Below the pieces are notes generated by a model, which ran no database searches, was not told the origin of the DNA, and worked only from the letters and a program-made list of their open reading frames with translations. Of a DNA stretch of 52,561 nucleotides, positions 17,664 through 27,833 are shown piece after piece. The stretch is from Aphodosoma sp045658305 (GTDB lineage: Bacteria; Bacteroidota; Bacteroidia; Bacteroidales; Paludibacteraceae). Position numbers and translations under genes: made by a program. Numbering within the stretch: the stretch's first letter is position 1; the number at the start of each line of letters is the position of its first letter. The stretch is from positions 1-52,561 of the forward strand of contig JAZOUT010000034.1 of the NCBI GenBank assembly GCA_045658305.1, read 5' to 3'.

Positions 17664-20600
17664 TTATCTTACAAACATGCCTGAAGTAATCACTTTACCG
17701 TCATATACAAATGTATAGATATAGATTTGACGATTGTTTGGCAAGTAAATCACAGTACCTCCGTCATGCGACAAACGAATATCATCATTAGGATCAACTA
17801 ATCCAACAGATTCTTCCATAATTCGAGTACCATCAGCAAGGAATATCAATACCTTAACATTGTCGCGCAAAGAAGAAGCTTTGAAATAGCCTTCACCTAA
17901 TGCAGTCCATGCAACATCGTCGAAAGAAGGGTGGTTGCCAGGATTGCGGTCGGTAGTAACAAAATTAATTACATAAGTACCTAATGAACCATCCTCAGCT
18001 TCTACATAAATATAAGTAGCTTCATCTACATTTCCGTATGTAATATCAACATCTTGAGATTCTTCGGCTTTTTCATAGTCAATTTCTGGAACAGCAGCCC
18101 CTGGGAATAACATATAAGTATATTCATATTGAGTAGAAGAGAAATTGGCAATTGATACACCTGACACTCTCAAGTCTTTCAATAATGTGTTATTACTCAA
18201 CAATATTTCAAATTTGATTTGATAAGCATTCATGGCTACACCATCCTCAGCAGTAACTAAAACAACAAATTCTGTTGGACCATTTTGAGATATAGAAACA
18301 ATTTGAGTTGGCAATATTTTTTCGTAGAGCAAATCTTCTATTTTTGGCAATGAAGCTGTATCTGTTCCTATTGGGAAAGTAACAACATATTCAAACATAA
18401 GAGAATCAAATTCTATAGCCACAGGCATATTCGAAATAGCAAGAGATTTGAGATATGCGTTATCGCTCTTACGAACATCAAAATTAAGCTCGTAATCACT
18501 CACATTGTAACCATCGGCAGAAGTTACTGTAATAATAGTTTTTCCACGAACAGAATCTCCCGAAATAACGATTGAAGAATAATCATCTACCATACCTTCC
18601 CACTTGATTTTAGGCAACACCTCTGTGCCATATGGGAATAATACGTTATAAATAAACTCTTCACTATCAAATGACTTATCAGCCTCGAACGAACGAGCAT
18701 ACATAGTTAGAGGTTCTTCACCAATAAATATATTTGCAAGCAAAGCATTATCGCTCTTAACAGTTTTGAATGAAACGCGATAAACAGATTTATTAACACC
18801 ATTTTCAGCTATTACTTCAAATACAGCTGTATCAGTAAGCGTAATAGCAGGCTGATAGTTGATAACCTGATTATTCTCAGCCAATTCATAAGTTAATACA
18901 GAAGGTGAAATTGTTCCATAAGGCAAAATAATTTCATACTCAAATACCTCAGAATCGAATGCCTCTAATAAAACGCCATTGCTATTGATTGCCTTCAAGA
19001 ATGAATTTGAAGATTTTTCAATTTCAAACTTAACCATATATGTACGACGAGTACCATCCTCGGCAGTTACAACAATAATACGCCCTAAATTATCATTAAT
19101 TATCTCTACTGTTTGATAAGCATCACCTGCTTCATATTCAACCAAAGGCAATTCAGTTGTGCCATAAGGCAAAATAATGGTATACTCCATTGTAGCTGCA
19201 TCAAAGTTTTCAACTGGAATACCTCCAACAAATATAGCTTTCAATGTATCAACATTCGACAATAAACGATTAAATGCTACATAGTACATATTACTATAAG
19301 TTGCATCCTGCGCCACGACCTTAATTGCTGCTACATCTTTAATTGTTGCAGGTTCGAAATAATGAACAGTTTGAGCCTCTTCTGATTTAGAGAAAGAAAT
19401 ATATGGGACTTCTTCTGTGCCTACAGGAAGATTTACCAAATAAGTAAATTTATCAGGCGAGAAGCCTTCAATAACAGCACCATCTACCTCAATAGACTTA
19501 AGTGTTGCATTTTTAGACATTACTTTCTCAAAACGAACAATATATTCATAATATAAACCAGTGCGTTGAGGAACGACTTTAAGAACTACTGTTCCATCCT
19601 CACGAACAATACGAGTTACAGTTTGATATTCATCTCCTGTTTCCCAAGTTACAAGAGGATTTTCTTTCTCAACTGGTAATACTATGGTATAATCACGTAC
19701 ATCAGCAGCAAAACCATTCAACGAATCACCATCGAGATAAATCATATTCAATTTATTATTTTCAGATAACAACAAATTATAGTGAATACGATAATCACGT
19801 TTTGTAACACCATCAGGAGCAGTAACTGAAATCACAGTAGTACCATTCAAACCACCGGAAGTAATAGATATACTTTGACCATCAGCTCCAGCTACAACTT
19901 TCAACATAGGTTCAACCATTGTACCTACAGGCAAATCGAAGAAATAATCGTAAATTGTAGAAACAAAACCTTCGAGAGGTTGACCATTGCTCAAAATAGA
20001 TTCAATATTAGTCTCGTCAGAAAGCAACCACTCAATATCAATATGATAAGTCTCAAATGAACCATCTTCGGCAGTTACAATAACATTAATACTATCCTCA
20101 TATTCTTTAGCCAACACAGTTTGGAATGCATCAGCAGTCTGCCAACTTATGTTTGGCAAATCTTCTCCTTTTGGCAATTTTATGGTGTAGAAATAACGTT
20201 TTGGTTGGAAATTGTCAATAGTTTTATAATTCAAACGCAAATCATTTAAACGGACATTTGAAGAGAGTTCTGAAGAGAACTTCAATGTATAGGTAGTCTC
20301 TACCCCTGCTTCAGATGTAACAGTAATATAAGAATCACCATCAATACCACCATTTTCAATCTCTATTGTCTGTCCATATCCACCAGCTGTAGCAGTGATA
20401 TTAGGCATAATAGGCTGTTCCATCTTTGGAGATGCACTGTGCAATTTAATATTATATTCTTTTACATCAGCCATATATACTGACGAAGAAGTATAACCAT
20501 TACCATTTTCGCGCATTGCTACACCATCAAAGAATATACCTCCAAGTGCAGTAGATGTTTCTTTTGGAGTATTCATACGAACAAAAGTAGTTACTTTTGT

Positions 20601-23600
20601 TTTATCCTCACTCACAACATCAAATGCAAATAGACGTTCATCATCTTCATTTACAGAATAAGAGACTGAAATAGAAGCATCTTCATCAAAAACTTTAGCA
20701 GACACATGAGGGAACTCACCACGAGCAGTCTCTACAGGATAATCAGTCAATGCAGGCATAAACCCTTCAATTGGACGATAATCGTATGAGAGAGACTCAA
20801 GTGTAGCATCACTACTTAAAGCTCCTTTATAAAGAATACGATAGATATTTTTGACAGAAGCATCTGCACTCTTAACTTTCAACAAAATACTATCAGGAGT
20901 AATAACATGAGTAATAACATCTGAAGATAATACTTTTTCATAATAAAGCGATTGCAAAGGCTCAACGTCTGCATTATGTGTATAATTATAATTATCAGAC
21001 ACGAATCCATCTAATTGGTATCCATTTAAATCAATAGTTGAAAGTTGTGCTGTTGATGCTACTATAGGATGTCGGAAGTTAATTGTGTAAATTCCTTTTG
21101 ATGTACCATTTTGTGCTGTAACATTCAATTTAGCGACATTATTATCAACTACAACATCAACCAATTGACCTTCAGATGTCTTTTCGAAATAGATATAAGG
21201 AACAATTGCATCAACTGTCATATCTACATTGTAAGTGGTTGTTGCAGCATCAAATGTAAGAGTATAACCATCTAATGAAACATCAGCCAATGTAGTTACA
21301 TCATCTTTAGATTCAACAAGATTGATTGTATATACTTGCTCGTCGCCATTTTCGGCTTTAACAGTAATCAAGAATTGTGAGTTACCATTAAATTTATAAG
21401 AGATTGTTTGATTGTAATTAGCACCAACCACTTCTACGTTTGGCATTGTACGAGTCAAATTTGCAATCACGTAAGTATATTCATACTTATCAGAAGCAAA
21501 ACCATCTAACACTACACCATTAACTTTAATAGTCTTCAACTGTTTAACACCTGAAGCTGGACGAACGAACTTAATTTGATAATTTTGTATTGTTCCATCT
21601 TCTGCCATAACAGCAATAGTAGCAATACGCTCACCATTAACTTCATCACCCCAAACAATACGATGTTGTTGGTCTTGAACTTGACCTACTACTGTAATCG
21701 ATGGCAACGCCATATTCTCAGCGCCAAGAGCATATTCATACTCAAATACATTTGCATCAAATCCACTCAATGGTGCGCCAGCTACATTAATTTCTGACAA
21801 TAAGTTGTTGTACCAGAAACGTGGATTGCGTACATAAAGTTTAGATTCTGGCTCGTCGGTAAATGCACCCTCTTTAACTGATTTAGCATTTTCGCTACCA
21901 GCAGAGTTCAATGTCAAATTGATTTGAGAGAAATACTCTATCGATGTATTAATATCTTGCGATGCTACATGCCATTGATTTGCTCCATCAAATGATCCTT
22001 TATACAAATATTCTTCTGCATCATTAATTTTCAACAACATACGCCAGTTACTAATACCTGTTGCAGATACTGGTTGATAATCTACCAAAACTTTATTTGG
22101 TGTGTTATAGAATGGAATACCTCCAGAAACATCAGAAGTAGAACCATTAGCCGTTTTCAATGTCATTGACATTGTACCAATTGTCATCATACCTGGTATT
22201 GAACCATAAGGTGTACGGTCATAAATAGTATTCAAAAGAACAGCATCTCCTGCTTGAATAACCTCATTACCTGTCTTATATTGTCCTGTAATAATGAAAC
22301 CTACACTTTCTGCTGCATCAGCAGGCACCATCCATCCTATAGGTTTACGTGCACTATTATATTTCGCAGTTTCCCATTGAGAGAAGTCTGCATTAGGAAT
22401 TATCATTGCAGGATAGTAGAAATGCACCCAATAAATATATTCTTCTTCGTCATATTTAACAACAACTTTTGCTTTATTTTGATCTACTAACTCTTCCAAA
22501 ATCTCAGCCCCATTAGTTGCAACTGCTTCAACCATTGATGGCACAGCATTAACATTCATAATATATGTCATCTCACGAGAATCAAAATTAGGAACATCCA
22601 CACCATCAATTTTAATTGATGTTACGATTGCAGGTTGTTGCAATACCTTATATTTCAAATTATAAACAGTTTGATGCTCTACTCCATCGTTAGCAAACAC
22701 TACGATACGAGTACCACCAAGAATACCTTTTGAAGTAATAAATGTACTTTGCTCAGGGAAATTTTTAGCTACTGAAATTTCAGGCAATTCAGTTGTTCCG
22801 TATGGCAATTCTACTTCATAATCATATACGCCTGATGTCAATACTACTGGTATAGAGCCCACACTAATCAATTGCAACTCATTCACTTTACCACTACCCG
22901 CTACATTATAGTTAATCGTATAAGTACTTACCGAACCATCTTCTGCAGTTACTTTGATAGTAGATGGTTGATAAAGATTACCTGCATGATACTCTACTAT
23001 TTGTTCAGAAAGGAGTTTGCCATTATCTTCACCTAAATCCCATGTCAAAACAGGAGCAACTTTTGTACCGTATGGCAAATTGATAGTATAATTGAATGTA
23101 TTTGCATCAAATGCAGGTACATCTTGAGTGTTGTTATTAAGATTGTAGTAAATAGCACTCAAAGTAGCTACAGAAGATTTGCGAGTTGTGAAATTCACTG
23201 TATATGTTTGTTGCGAAACGCCATCTTCGGCAGTTACTACAATTGTAGTTGCACCATTCACACCACCGTATGTCATCTCGATTGTTTGATTTGGCAACAT
23301 AGCAACTGGATTCAACACAGACTCTACTGTTGTACGCCATGGAAGTTCCACAGTATAAACATATTTATCATATTTGAAACCATTAATAGTAACAAACTCA
23401 TGATTTTCTGCATCCCAAATTTGCAAATCAGCAAGTTGAGCAATGTTTGTTTTAGCAAAATTGTAACGAATTACATACTTACGTTGAGAACCATCTTCAG
23501 CCACAACAAGCACTTCTGCACCATTCACGCCAGCATCGGCAAGAGCAACCATTTGTTTAGTCTCTTCGGCAACATAAGTGATAATAGGAGCTGCAACACC

Positions 23601-26600
23601 CTCAATCCAATCCACATATACAGTATCGTTTGTAGAAAAATCAACATCAGTAAATTCTTTTACATAATCCAATGTCCTTTGCGTCAAAACTATTTTTTGC
23701 AAATTAGTATTAGAAGATTGCTCGAAAGCAAAGTTAATAGTGTAAGTAGTTGTATTAGTTGCATCTTCTGACACTACAATAAGTTTGGCTTCACCCTCGA
23801 GGGCAGGAGCAATAAGTGTTACATTTTGATTATCATCACCTTTTGTGTATGTAATTGTAGGAAGAGATGTTGTTTCGTCCGACAAAACATAAGTATAATC
23901 AAATTTATTTGCCTCAAAAATAGAAACTCCACCCACCTTTATATCTGCCAAAGTTGCAGCAGATGATTTAACACGTTTAAAAGTAACATTATAGGTTGTA
24001 GCTGTACCATTTTCGGCTCTTACAATGAGTTTTGTATCGCCAGTAATAGCATTAGTTTCGACTATTACAGACTGTTTTTCATCACCTTGCACGTAAGTAA
24101 CAGTAGGGATAGTGCCATCAGTGATTTGCAAATTGTAATTTACCGAATCAGGATTCCAACCTGCGATTTGCTCACCATCAACTAAAAGAGTTGCAAGTTT
24201 AGAATTAGAAGATTGAGGATAGTTTACATTGATTGTATAAATATTTTTACTACCAGACTCAGGAGTAACTTCGATACGCACAGTACCTGTAACACGTGGG
24301 ACTGCAATGGAAATATTCTGACCAACTTCCTTATCTACAGTGATTTCAGGGCACTCGGTTACAGCCGATGTCAATATGTAATCATAGTTTAATTTTTCTT
24401 TCTCAAAATCAGCCAAAGCTACACCTCCCACGTAAATCATCTTCAAGAAAGCATTTTCAGATTTCTCGACACTAAATGCGATTGTATATATACGAGTTGT
24501 ACCATCTTCAGCTTTTACGAGAATTTGAGTCACACCATTGATACCACCACGTGTAACTGACACATTTTGAGCATCATCGCCTTTAGTATAAGAAATTTCA
24601 GGTAATGCAGTAGTACCAGCAGGCAAGACAAATGTGTAATCAATTGAATCGGAACTAAACTCAGGAATAGAAATACCACCTACTTTAATGTCAGCAAGAT
24701 TTACATTATTGTTAGTTTCGACTTTAAAGATGAGAGAATAAACCGTAACATCACCAGTTTGAGCTTTAACAGTAATTTTAGTTTCGCCATTCACACCGCC
24801 TTCTGCAAGACGAATAGTTTGAGAAGCATCGCCTGGGGTCCAAGTGATTTCAGGCAATTTAGTTGTACCACGAGAAAGTGTTACACTATAAGTAGTAACG
24901 TCAGAAGCAAAACCGTCAATCAACTGACCATCAAGCATAATAGCATTAAGTTTAGAATTTGAAGACTTAACAACTACAAACTCAATAGTATATGTTGTAA
25001 CTGCGCCACTTTGAGCTTTAACCAAAATACGAGTTGTACCAGTCAAACCACCTTCGGTAAGAGTTATAGTTTGATAATCATCACCTTTTACATAAGTGAT
25101 TTTAGGGGCAACTGTAGTACCTTGAGGCAATTCTACTTTATAGGCAGTTTTCGCAGGATCAAAACCCTCGATAGAAACGCCATCAAGTTGAATATCATTC
25201 AAAGTAGAGATGGTAGATTGAGCAATAACGAATTTTATACGATAGATTGTTTGTGCACCAGATTGAGATTTAACGGTAATTTTAATCTCCGAATTTTCGG
25301 TTACTACAGAAACTTGTTGATATTCATCGCCTTTTTCATAAGCTACAGCAGGCAATGTAGTTGTACCAATAGGTAGATTAATAGTATAAGTTGTTAATTC
25401 AGAATTAAATCCTTCAATCAACTTACCATCGAGAGTGATAGCAGACAACTTGCTATTGGTTGACTCTGTAACAACAAATTTAATTTTATAAGTACGTGTA
25501 TTTGTTGTTCCATTAGGAGTAACTTTGATTTCGATACCGCCATCAACCCCTTTGTTATCCACAACAATATTATGATATTCAGGATATGCAGTAGTATATT
25601 CTAATGTAGGAGTTGTAGTAGTACCCAAAGGAAGTTCGATGGTATAATTGTTTTTAGTTGGGTTAAAGCCAGAGATTGTTTTACCATCTAAACGAATATC
25701 AGTCAAAGTATTGTCAGTCAAAACTCCCACAGTGAATGTGATAGAATATTCAGTTTTGGTAGTACCATCAGGAGCGGTGGTTGTAATTTTCACTGTACCA
25801 GGGAATGTTGATGGCACTGAAACATCAGCTTTTTGACCTTCCTCTGCAAAAACTGCTTCAACTATAGGATAAGTTGTTGTACCAAAAGGTAATTCTACAT
25901 TATAAGATTTAATGAGCGAATTGAAACCTGCAATAGAAAGACCATCAATCAAGATATCGCCAAGATTAGCATTTGACGACATTGCTGCAGCGAACGTGAT
26001 GTTATAAGTAGACACAGATGAGCCATCTTCGGCTTTCACTGTAATAGATGTAACTTCGCCAATAGCTCCCTTATTGATAGTGTATTCAGAAGGGTCGAGA
26101 TAACGACCACTACGTTTCAATGTAATTTCGCCTACCGAAGTAGCCGTTTTTCCCATAGAACATGTATAATCGAATTGTCCTGATTTACAAGACAATTTTT
26201 TACGACCATCCACATAAATTTCATCAATACCAGAAGAATAAATCAAGCGAATATCATCAGCCCAAATGGCAGCATTTAACTCTACTGTATTAGCACGCTT
26301 ATTTGGATAGTTAGCAGCAGAGATTATCACATTACATTTTTCAGGCTTGTCATTTATCAAATACTTAATAGGTATTTTAATCTCTGTCCACTCCGTAAAA
26401 GTCTCTTTACTACGCCACATAGCTTCAGCTACTTGAGTAGCCTGAACTGATACACCACATTCATTAGCATCGGCTTGGATACGAATATCAGATTCCTCGT
26501 CATAGTGAGTCGTAGAAGAGCATCCACCATTTTTATTTTTATAACTTGTACCAGTTGACGTACCTTTCCAAGTATAGAATACGATGTGAGCATTTTCGTT

Positions 26601-27056
26601 ACCACTTGATGTACGTTTAATCCATACCGCCACAGTGTCAGGTCGATAAGTAAATTCAATACCTCCATCAGTTCCCGCAGTTGCTGAACCCGTATTTAAT
26701 CCATCAATAAAACTCCAAGGTTTACCTAATGTAAACCATGCTGGACTTGTTTCTGTAATACCAGCCGCGCCCACTTCTGTATTTATCGCTTTAGCACAAT
26801 AGGTACCACTATGCGGATTACCATCAGGGAATACCATATTAGCTCCCGCTGTAATACCAATCACTGTTTTCTTAATATTCGAAGTATTCCAATTGACTGG
26901 ACGTTGACCATCTTCGAAATTATTCAACGCATCATGTTCCCAATTCTCGAAACTTGAATTAGGTAATTGTTGAGAATAGAGAATTGAAAATTGAGAATTG
27001 AGGGTTAGCAAAAATAACAATCCTGCTACAAATAAAAATCTTCTTTTCATATTCAT
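17664..27056 (-). CDS. Giant T9SS-exported surface protein: two rounds of PCMD-like domain plus cadherin-like repeats
   Basis: About 3,130 residues. After a signal peptide (MNMKRRFLFVAGLLFLLTL, ending near YSQQ), a PCMD-like domain (about 30-280, starting LPNSSFENW) is followed by about 15 repeats of about 85 residues. A second PCMD-like domain (about 1550-1755, starting IPNADFSQW) is followed by about 15 more repeats. The repeat pattern is L-x-x-I-x-x-x-G-x-x-I-x-G-F, then YxxxLPxGTTxxP, then AEDGxxxTYxIxF, which fits the cadherin-like beta-sandwich family. The last 90 residues form a T9SS type A sorting domain ending GMFVR. A stiff cell-surface fibre or adhesin is the likely role. The start at 27056 was preferred over 27077 because it gives a normal signal peptide. 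A repeat tract encodes part of that peptide. Confidence 0.88.
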   Translation of the reverse strand: MNMKRRFLFVAGLLFLLTLNSQFSILYSQQLPNSSFENWEHDALNNFEDGQRPVNWNTSNIKKTVIGITAGANMVFPDGNPHSGTYCAKAINTEVGAAGITETSPAWFTLGKPWSFIDGLNTGSATAGTDGGIEFTYRPDTVAVWIKRTSSGNENAHIVFYTWKGTSTGTSYKNKNGGCSSTTHYDEESDIRIQADANECGVSVQATQVAEAMWRSKETFTEWTEIKIPIKYLINDKPEKCNVIISAANYPNKRANTVELNAAIWADDIRLIYSSGIDEIYVDGRKKLSCKSGQFDYTCSMGKTATSVGEITLKRSGRYLDPSEYTINKGAIGEVTSITVKAEDGSSVSTYNITFAAAMSSNANLGDILIDGLSIAGFNSLIKSYNVELPFGTTTYPIVEAVFAEEGQKADVSVPSTFPGTVKITTTAPDGTTKTEYSITFTVGVLTDNTLTDIRLDGKTISGFNPTKNNYTIELPLGTTTTPTLEYTTAYPEYHNIVVDNKGVDGGIEIKVTPNGTTNTRTYKIKFVVTESTNSKLSAITLDGKLIEGFNSELTTYTINLPIGTTTLPAVAYEKGDEYQQVSVVTENSEIKITVKSQSGAQTIYRIKFVIAQSTISTLNDIQLDGVSIEGFDPAKTAYKVELPQGTTVAPKITYVKGDDYQTITLTEGGLTGTTRILVKAQSGAVTTYTIEFVVVKSSNSKLNAIMLDGQLIDGFASDVTTYSVTLSRGTTKLPEITWTPGDASQTIRLAEGGVNGETKITVKAQTGDVTVYSLIFKVETNNNVNLADIKVGGISIPEFSSDSIDYTFVLPAGTTALPEISYTKGDDAQNVSVTRGGINGVTQILVKAEDGTTRIYTIAFSVEKSENAFLKMIYVGGVALADFEKEKLNYDYILTSAVTECPEITVDKEVGQNISIAVPRVTGTVRIEVTPESGSKNIYTINVNYPQSSNSKLATLLVDGEQIAGWNPDSVNYNLQITDGTIPTVTYVQGDEKQSVIVETNAITGDTKLIVRAENGTATTYNVTFKRVKSSAATLADIKVGGVSIFEANKFDYTYVLSDETTSLPTITYTKGDDNQNVTLIAPALEGEAKLIVVSEDATNTTTYTINFAFEQSSNTNLQKIVLTQRTLDYVKEFTDVDFSTNDTVYVDWIEGVAAPIITYVAEETKQMVALADAGVNGAEVLVVAEDGSQRKYVIRYNFAKTNIAQLADLQIWDAENHEFVTINGFKYDKYVYTVELPWRTTVESVLNPVAMLPNQTIEMTYGGVNGATTIVVTAEDGVSQQTYTVNFTTRKSSVATLSAIYYNLNNNTQDVPAFDANTFNYTINLPYGTKVAPVLTWDLGEDNGKLLSEQIVEYHAGNLYQPSTIKVTAEDGSVSTYTINYNVAGSGKVNELQLISVGSIPVVLTSGVYDYEVELPYGTTELPEISVAKNFPEQSTFITSKGILGGTRIVVFANDGVEHQTVYNLKYKVLQQPAIVTSIKIDGVDVPNFDSREMTYIMNVNAVPSMVEAVATNGAEILEELVDQNKAKVVVKYDEEEYIYWVHFYYPAMIIPNADFSQWETAKYNSARKPIGWMVPADAAESVGFIITGQYKTGNEVIQAGDAVLLNTIYDRTPYGSIPGMMTIGTMSMTLKTANGSTSDVSGGIPFYNTPNKVLVDYQPVSATGISNWRMLLKINDAEEYLYKGSFDGANQWHVASQDINTSIEYFSQINLTLNSAGSENAKSVKEGAFTDEPESKLYVRNPRFWYNNLLSEINVAGAPLSGFDANVFEYEYALGAENMALPSITVVGQVQDQQHRIVWGDEVNGERIATIAVMAEDGTIQNYQIKFVRPASGVKQLKTIKVNGVVLDGFASDKYEYTYVIANLTRTMPNVEVVGANYNQTISYKFNGNSQFLITVKAENGDEQVYTINLVESKDDVTTLADVSLDGYTLTFDAATTTYNVDMTVDAIVPYIYFEKTSEGQLVDVVVDNNVAKLNVTAQNGTSKGIYTINFRHPIVASTAQLSTIDLNGYQLDGFVSDNYNYTHNADVEPLQSLYYEKVLSSDVITHVITPDSILLKVKSADASVKNIYRILYKGALSSDATLESLSYDYRPIEGFMPALTDYPVETARGEFPHVSAKVFDEDASISVSYSVNEDDERLFAFDVVSEDKTKVTTFVRMNTPKETSTALGGIFFDGVAMRENGNGYTSSSVYMADVKEYNIKLHSASPKMEQPIMPNITATAGGYGQTIEIENGGIDGDSYITVTSEAGVETTYTLKFSSELSSNVRLNDLRLNYKTIDNFQPKRYFYTIKLPKGEDLPNISWQTADAFQTVLAKEYEDSINVIVTAEDGSFETYHIDIEWLLSDETNIESILSNGQPLEGFVSTIYDYFFDLPVGTMVEPMLKVVAGADGQSISITSGGLNGTTVISVTAPDGVTKRDYRIHYNLLLSENNKLNMIYLDGDSLNGFAADVRDYTIVLPVEKENPLVTWETGDEYQTVTRIVREDGTVVLKVVPQRTGLYYEYIVRFEKVMSKNATLKSIEVDGAVIEGFSPDKFTYLVNLPVGTEEVPYISFSKSEEAQTVHYFEPATIKDVAAIKVVAQDATYSNMYYVAFNRLLSNVDTLKAIFVGGIPVENFDAATMEYTIILPYGTTELPLVEYEAGDAYQTVEIINDNLGRIIVVTAEDGTRRTYMVKFEIEKSSNSFLKAINSNGVLLEAFDSEVFEYEIILPYGTISPSVLTYELAENNQVINYQPAITLTDTAVFEVIAENGVNKSVYRVSFKTVKSDNALLANIFIGEEPLTMYARSFEADKSFDSEEFIYNVLFPYGTEVLPKIKWEGMVDDYSSIVISGDSVRGKTIITVTSADGYNVSDYELNFDVRKSDNAYLKSLAISNMPVAIEFDSLMFEYVVTFPIGTDTASLPKIEDLLYEKILPTQIVSISQNGPTEFVVLVTAEDGVAMNAYQIKFEILLSNNTLLKDLRVSGVSIANFSSTQYEYTYMLFPGAAVPEIDYEKAEESQDVDITYGNVDEATYIYVEAEDGSLGTYVINFVTTDRNPGNHPSFDDVAWTALGEGYFKASSLRDNVKVLIFLADGTRIMEESVGLVDPNDDIRLSHDGGTVIYLPNNRQIYIYTFVYDGKVITSGMFVR

Positions 27057-27063
27057 TTTTAAT

Positions 27064-27072
27064 GCAAATTTA
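27064..27072 (-). promoter_or_regulatory. Possible promoter element at the giant gene start
   Basis: TAAATTTGC on the minus strand, 7 bases before the ATG at 27056. If used, the mRNA would be nearly leaderless. A second match is further upstream at 27144-27152. Confidence 0.4.
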
Positions 27073-27143
27073 TACAAGACAAAAAAAACTACCTTTTTAT
27101 TATCAGCATGTTATGAAAAAATAATAAAAAGACAAAACCAAAT

Positions 27144-27152
27144 ACAAAGTTA
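27144..27152 (-). promoter_or_regulatory. Upstream -7 element for the giant gene
   Basis: TAACTTTGT on the minus strand with the TGTAACTTTG context shared with gapA and mreB. It gives a leader of about 85 nt and is the more ordinary candidate. Confidence 0.5.
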
Positions 27153-27302
27153 CAAAAAATATAGGCTCATTAGACACCATACATATGTTAAAACGCGCTG
27201 AATGGTTGTTTTTTGACACTGAACGGCAGACGTAGAAAACGTGAATTAGATGTAATCATATTGCAACAAGGATATTTTTACTAAAAAAAGCCACCTAACC
27301 TC

Positions 27303-27578
27303 GGTTCTTCGTCAATTTAATTGAAAATTCTTATGTAAAGCATAAAAAAGATATAACTATTGCATACTAAAGTCCACGAAAAGGGCTAATTATGCATAAC
27401 CGAATGCGACTGAGCATAGCGAAGGAACTTGCAGAATAGAATACCATCTTTATCCCCTCGTCCTCAAAAGGCACGAATAAAAATAACATTCAAATAAATA
27501 ACTAACAAACAGCCATTGACATACATTTATATGCTACACTCACATTAAACAATCTTTCAACTAAATTGACAAAGAACC
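27303..27578. mobile_element. ISL3-like miniature inverted-repeat element, 276 bp, with 8-bp target duplication
   Basis: The ends are GGTTCTTCGTCAATTTAATT on the left and GGTTCTTTGTCAATTTAGTT on the right, in inverted orientation. Exact direct repeats CTAACCTC flank it at 27295-27302 and 27579-27586. GG-starting ends of this type with 8-bp duplications fit the ISL3 family. No transposase is encoded, so it would need one in trans. It fills much of the 777-base gap before the T9SS cassette. Its core aligns with the element at 11486-11572. Confidence 0.8.
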
Positions 27579-27599
27579 CTAACCTCTCCCTATCTACAA

Positions 27600-27665
27600 C
27601 ATATTATAAATATACTATAAATATATGATAAATATACTATAAATATAGTATAAATATACTATAAC
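27600..27665. repeat. 11-bp tandem array, left side of the T9SS cassette
   Basis: About six AT-only units of the TATAAATATAC type. An inverted counterpart lies at 34658-34724 on the other side of the four-gene cassette, and both are preceded by TACAACATA-like sequence next to an ISL3-like end. Confidence 0.8.
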
Positions 27666-27797
27666 CAAATATATAACCATACCATCTGAAATAAAATTAA
27701 ATAATTATAGAGCATTCAGAGCACATTTTCAAACAAAAACACAGAAAAAAAAATTAAAAACAACAATATTTATAAATGAAATACCAAAAAAAAATCG

Positions 27798-27806
27798 TAC
27801 CTTTGC
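27798..27806 (+). promoter_or_regulatory. -7 promoter element of the T9SS cassette
   Basis: TACCTTTGC matches TAnnTTTG, 28 bases before the start at 27834. Confidence 0.65.
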
Positions 27807-27833
27807 AAACTATATTATCAAATACTAAACTTT

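Noticed and set aside
27600..27665. AT-rich tandem array considered as a replication origin or CRISPR-like array
   Set aside because: Units are 11 bp without spacers, no DnaA boxes or cas genes are visible, and an inverted counterpart lies at 34658-34724.
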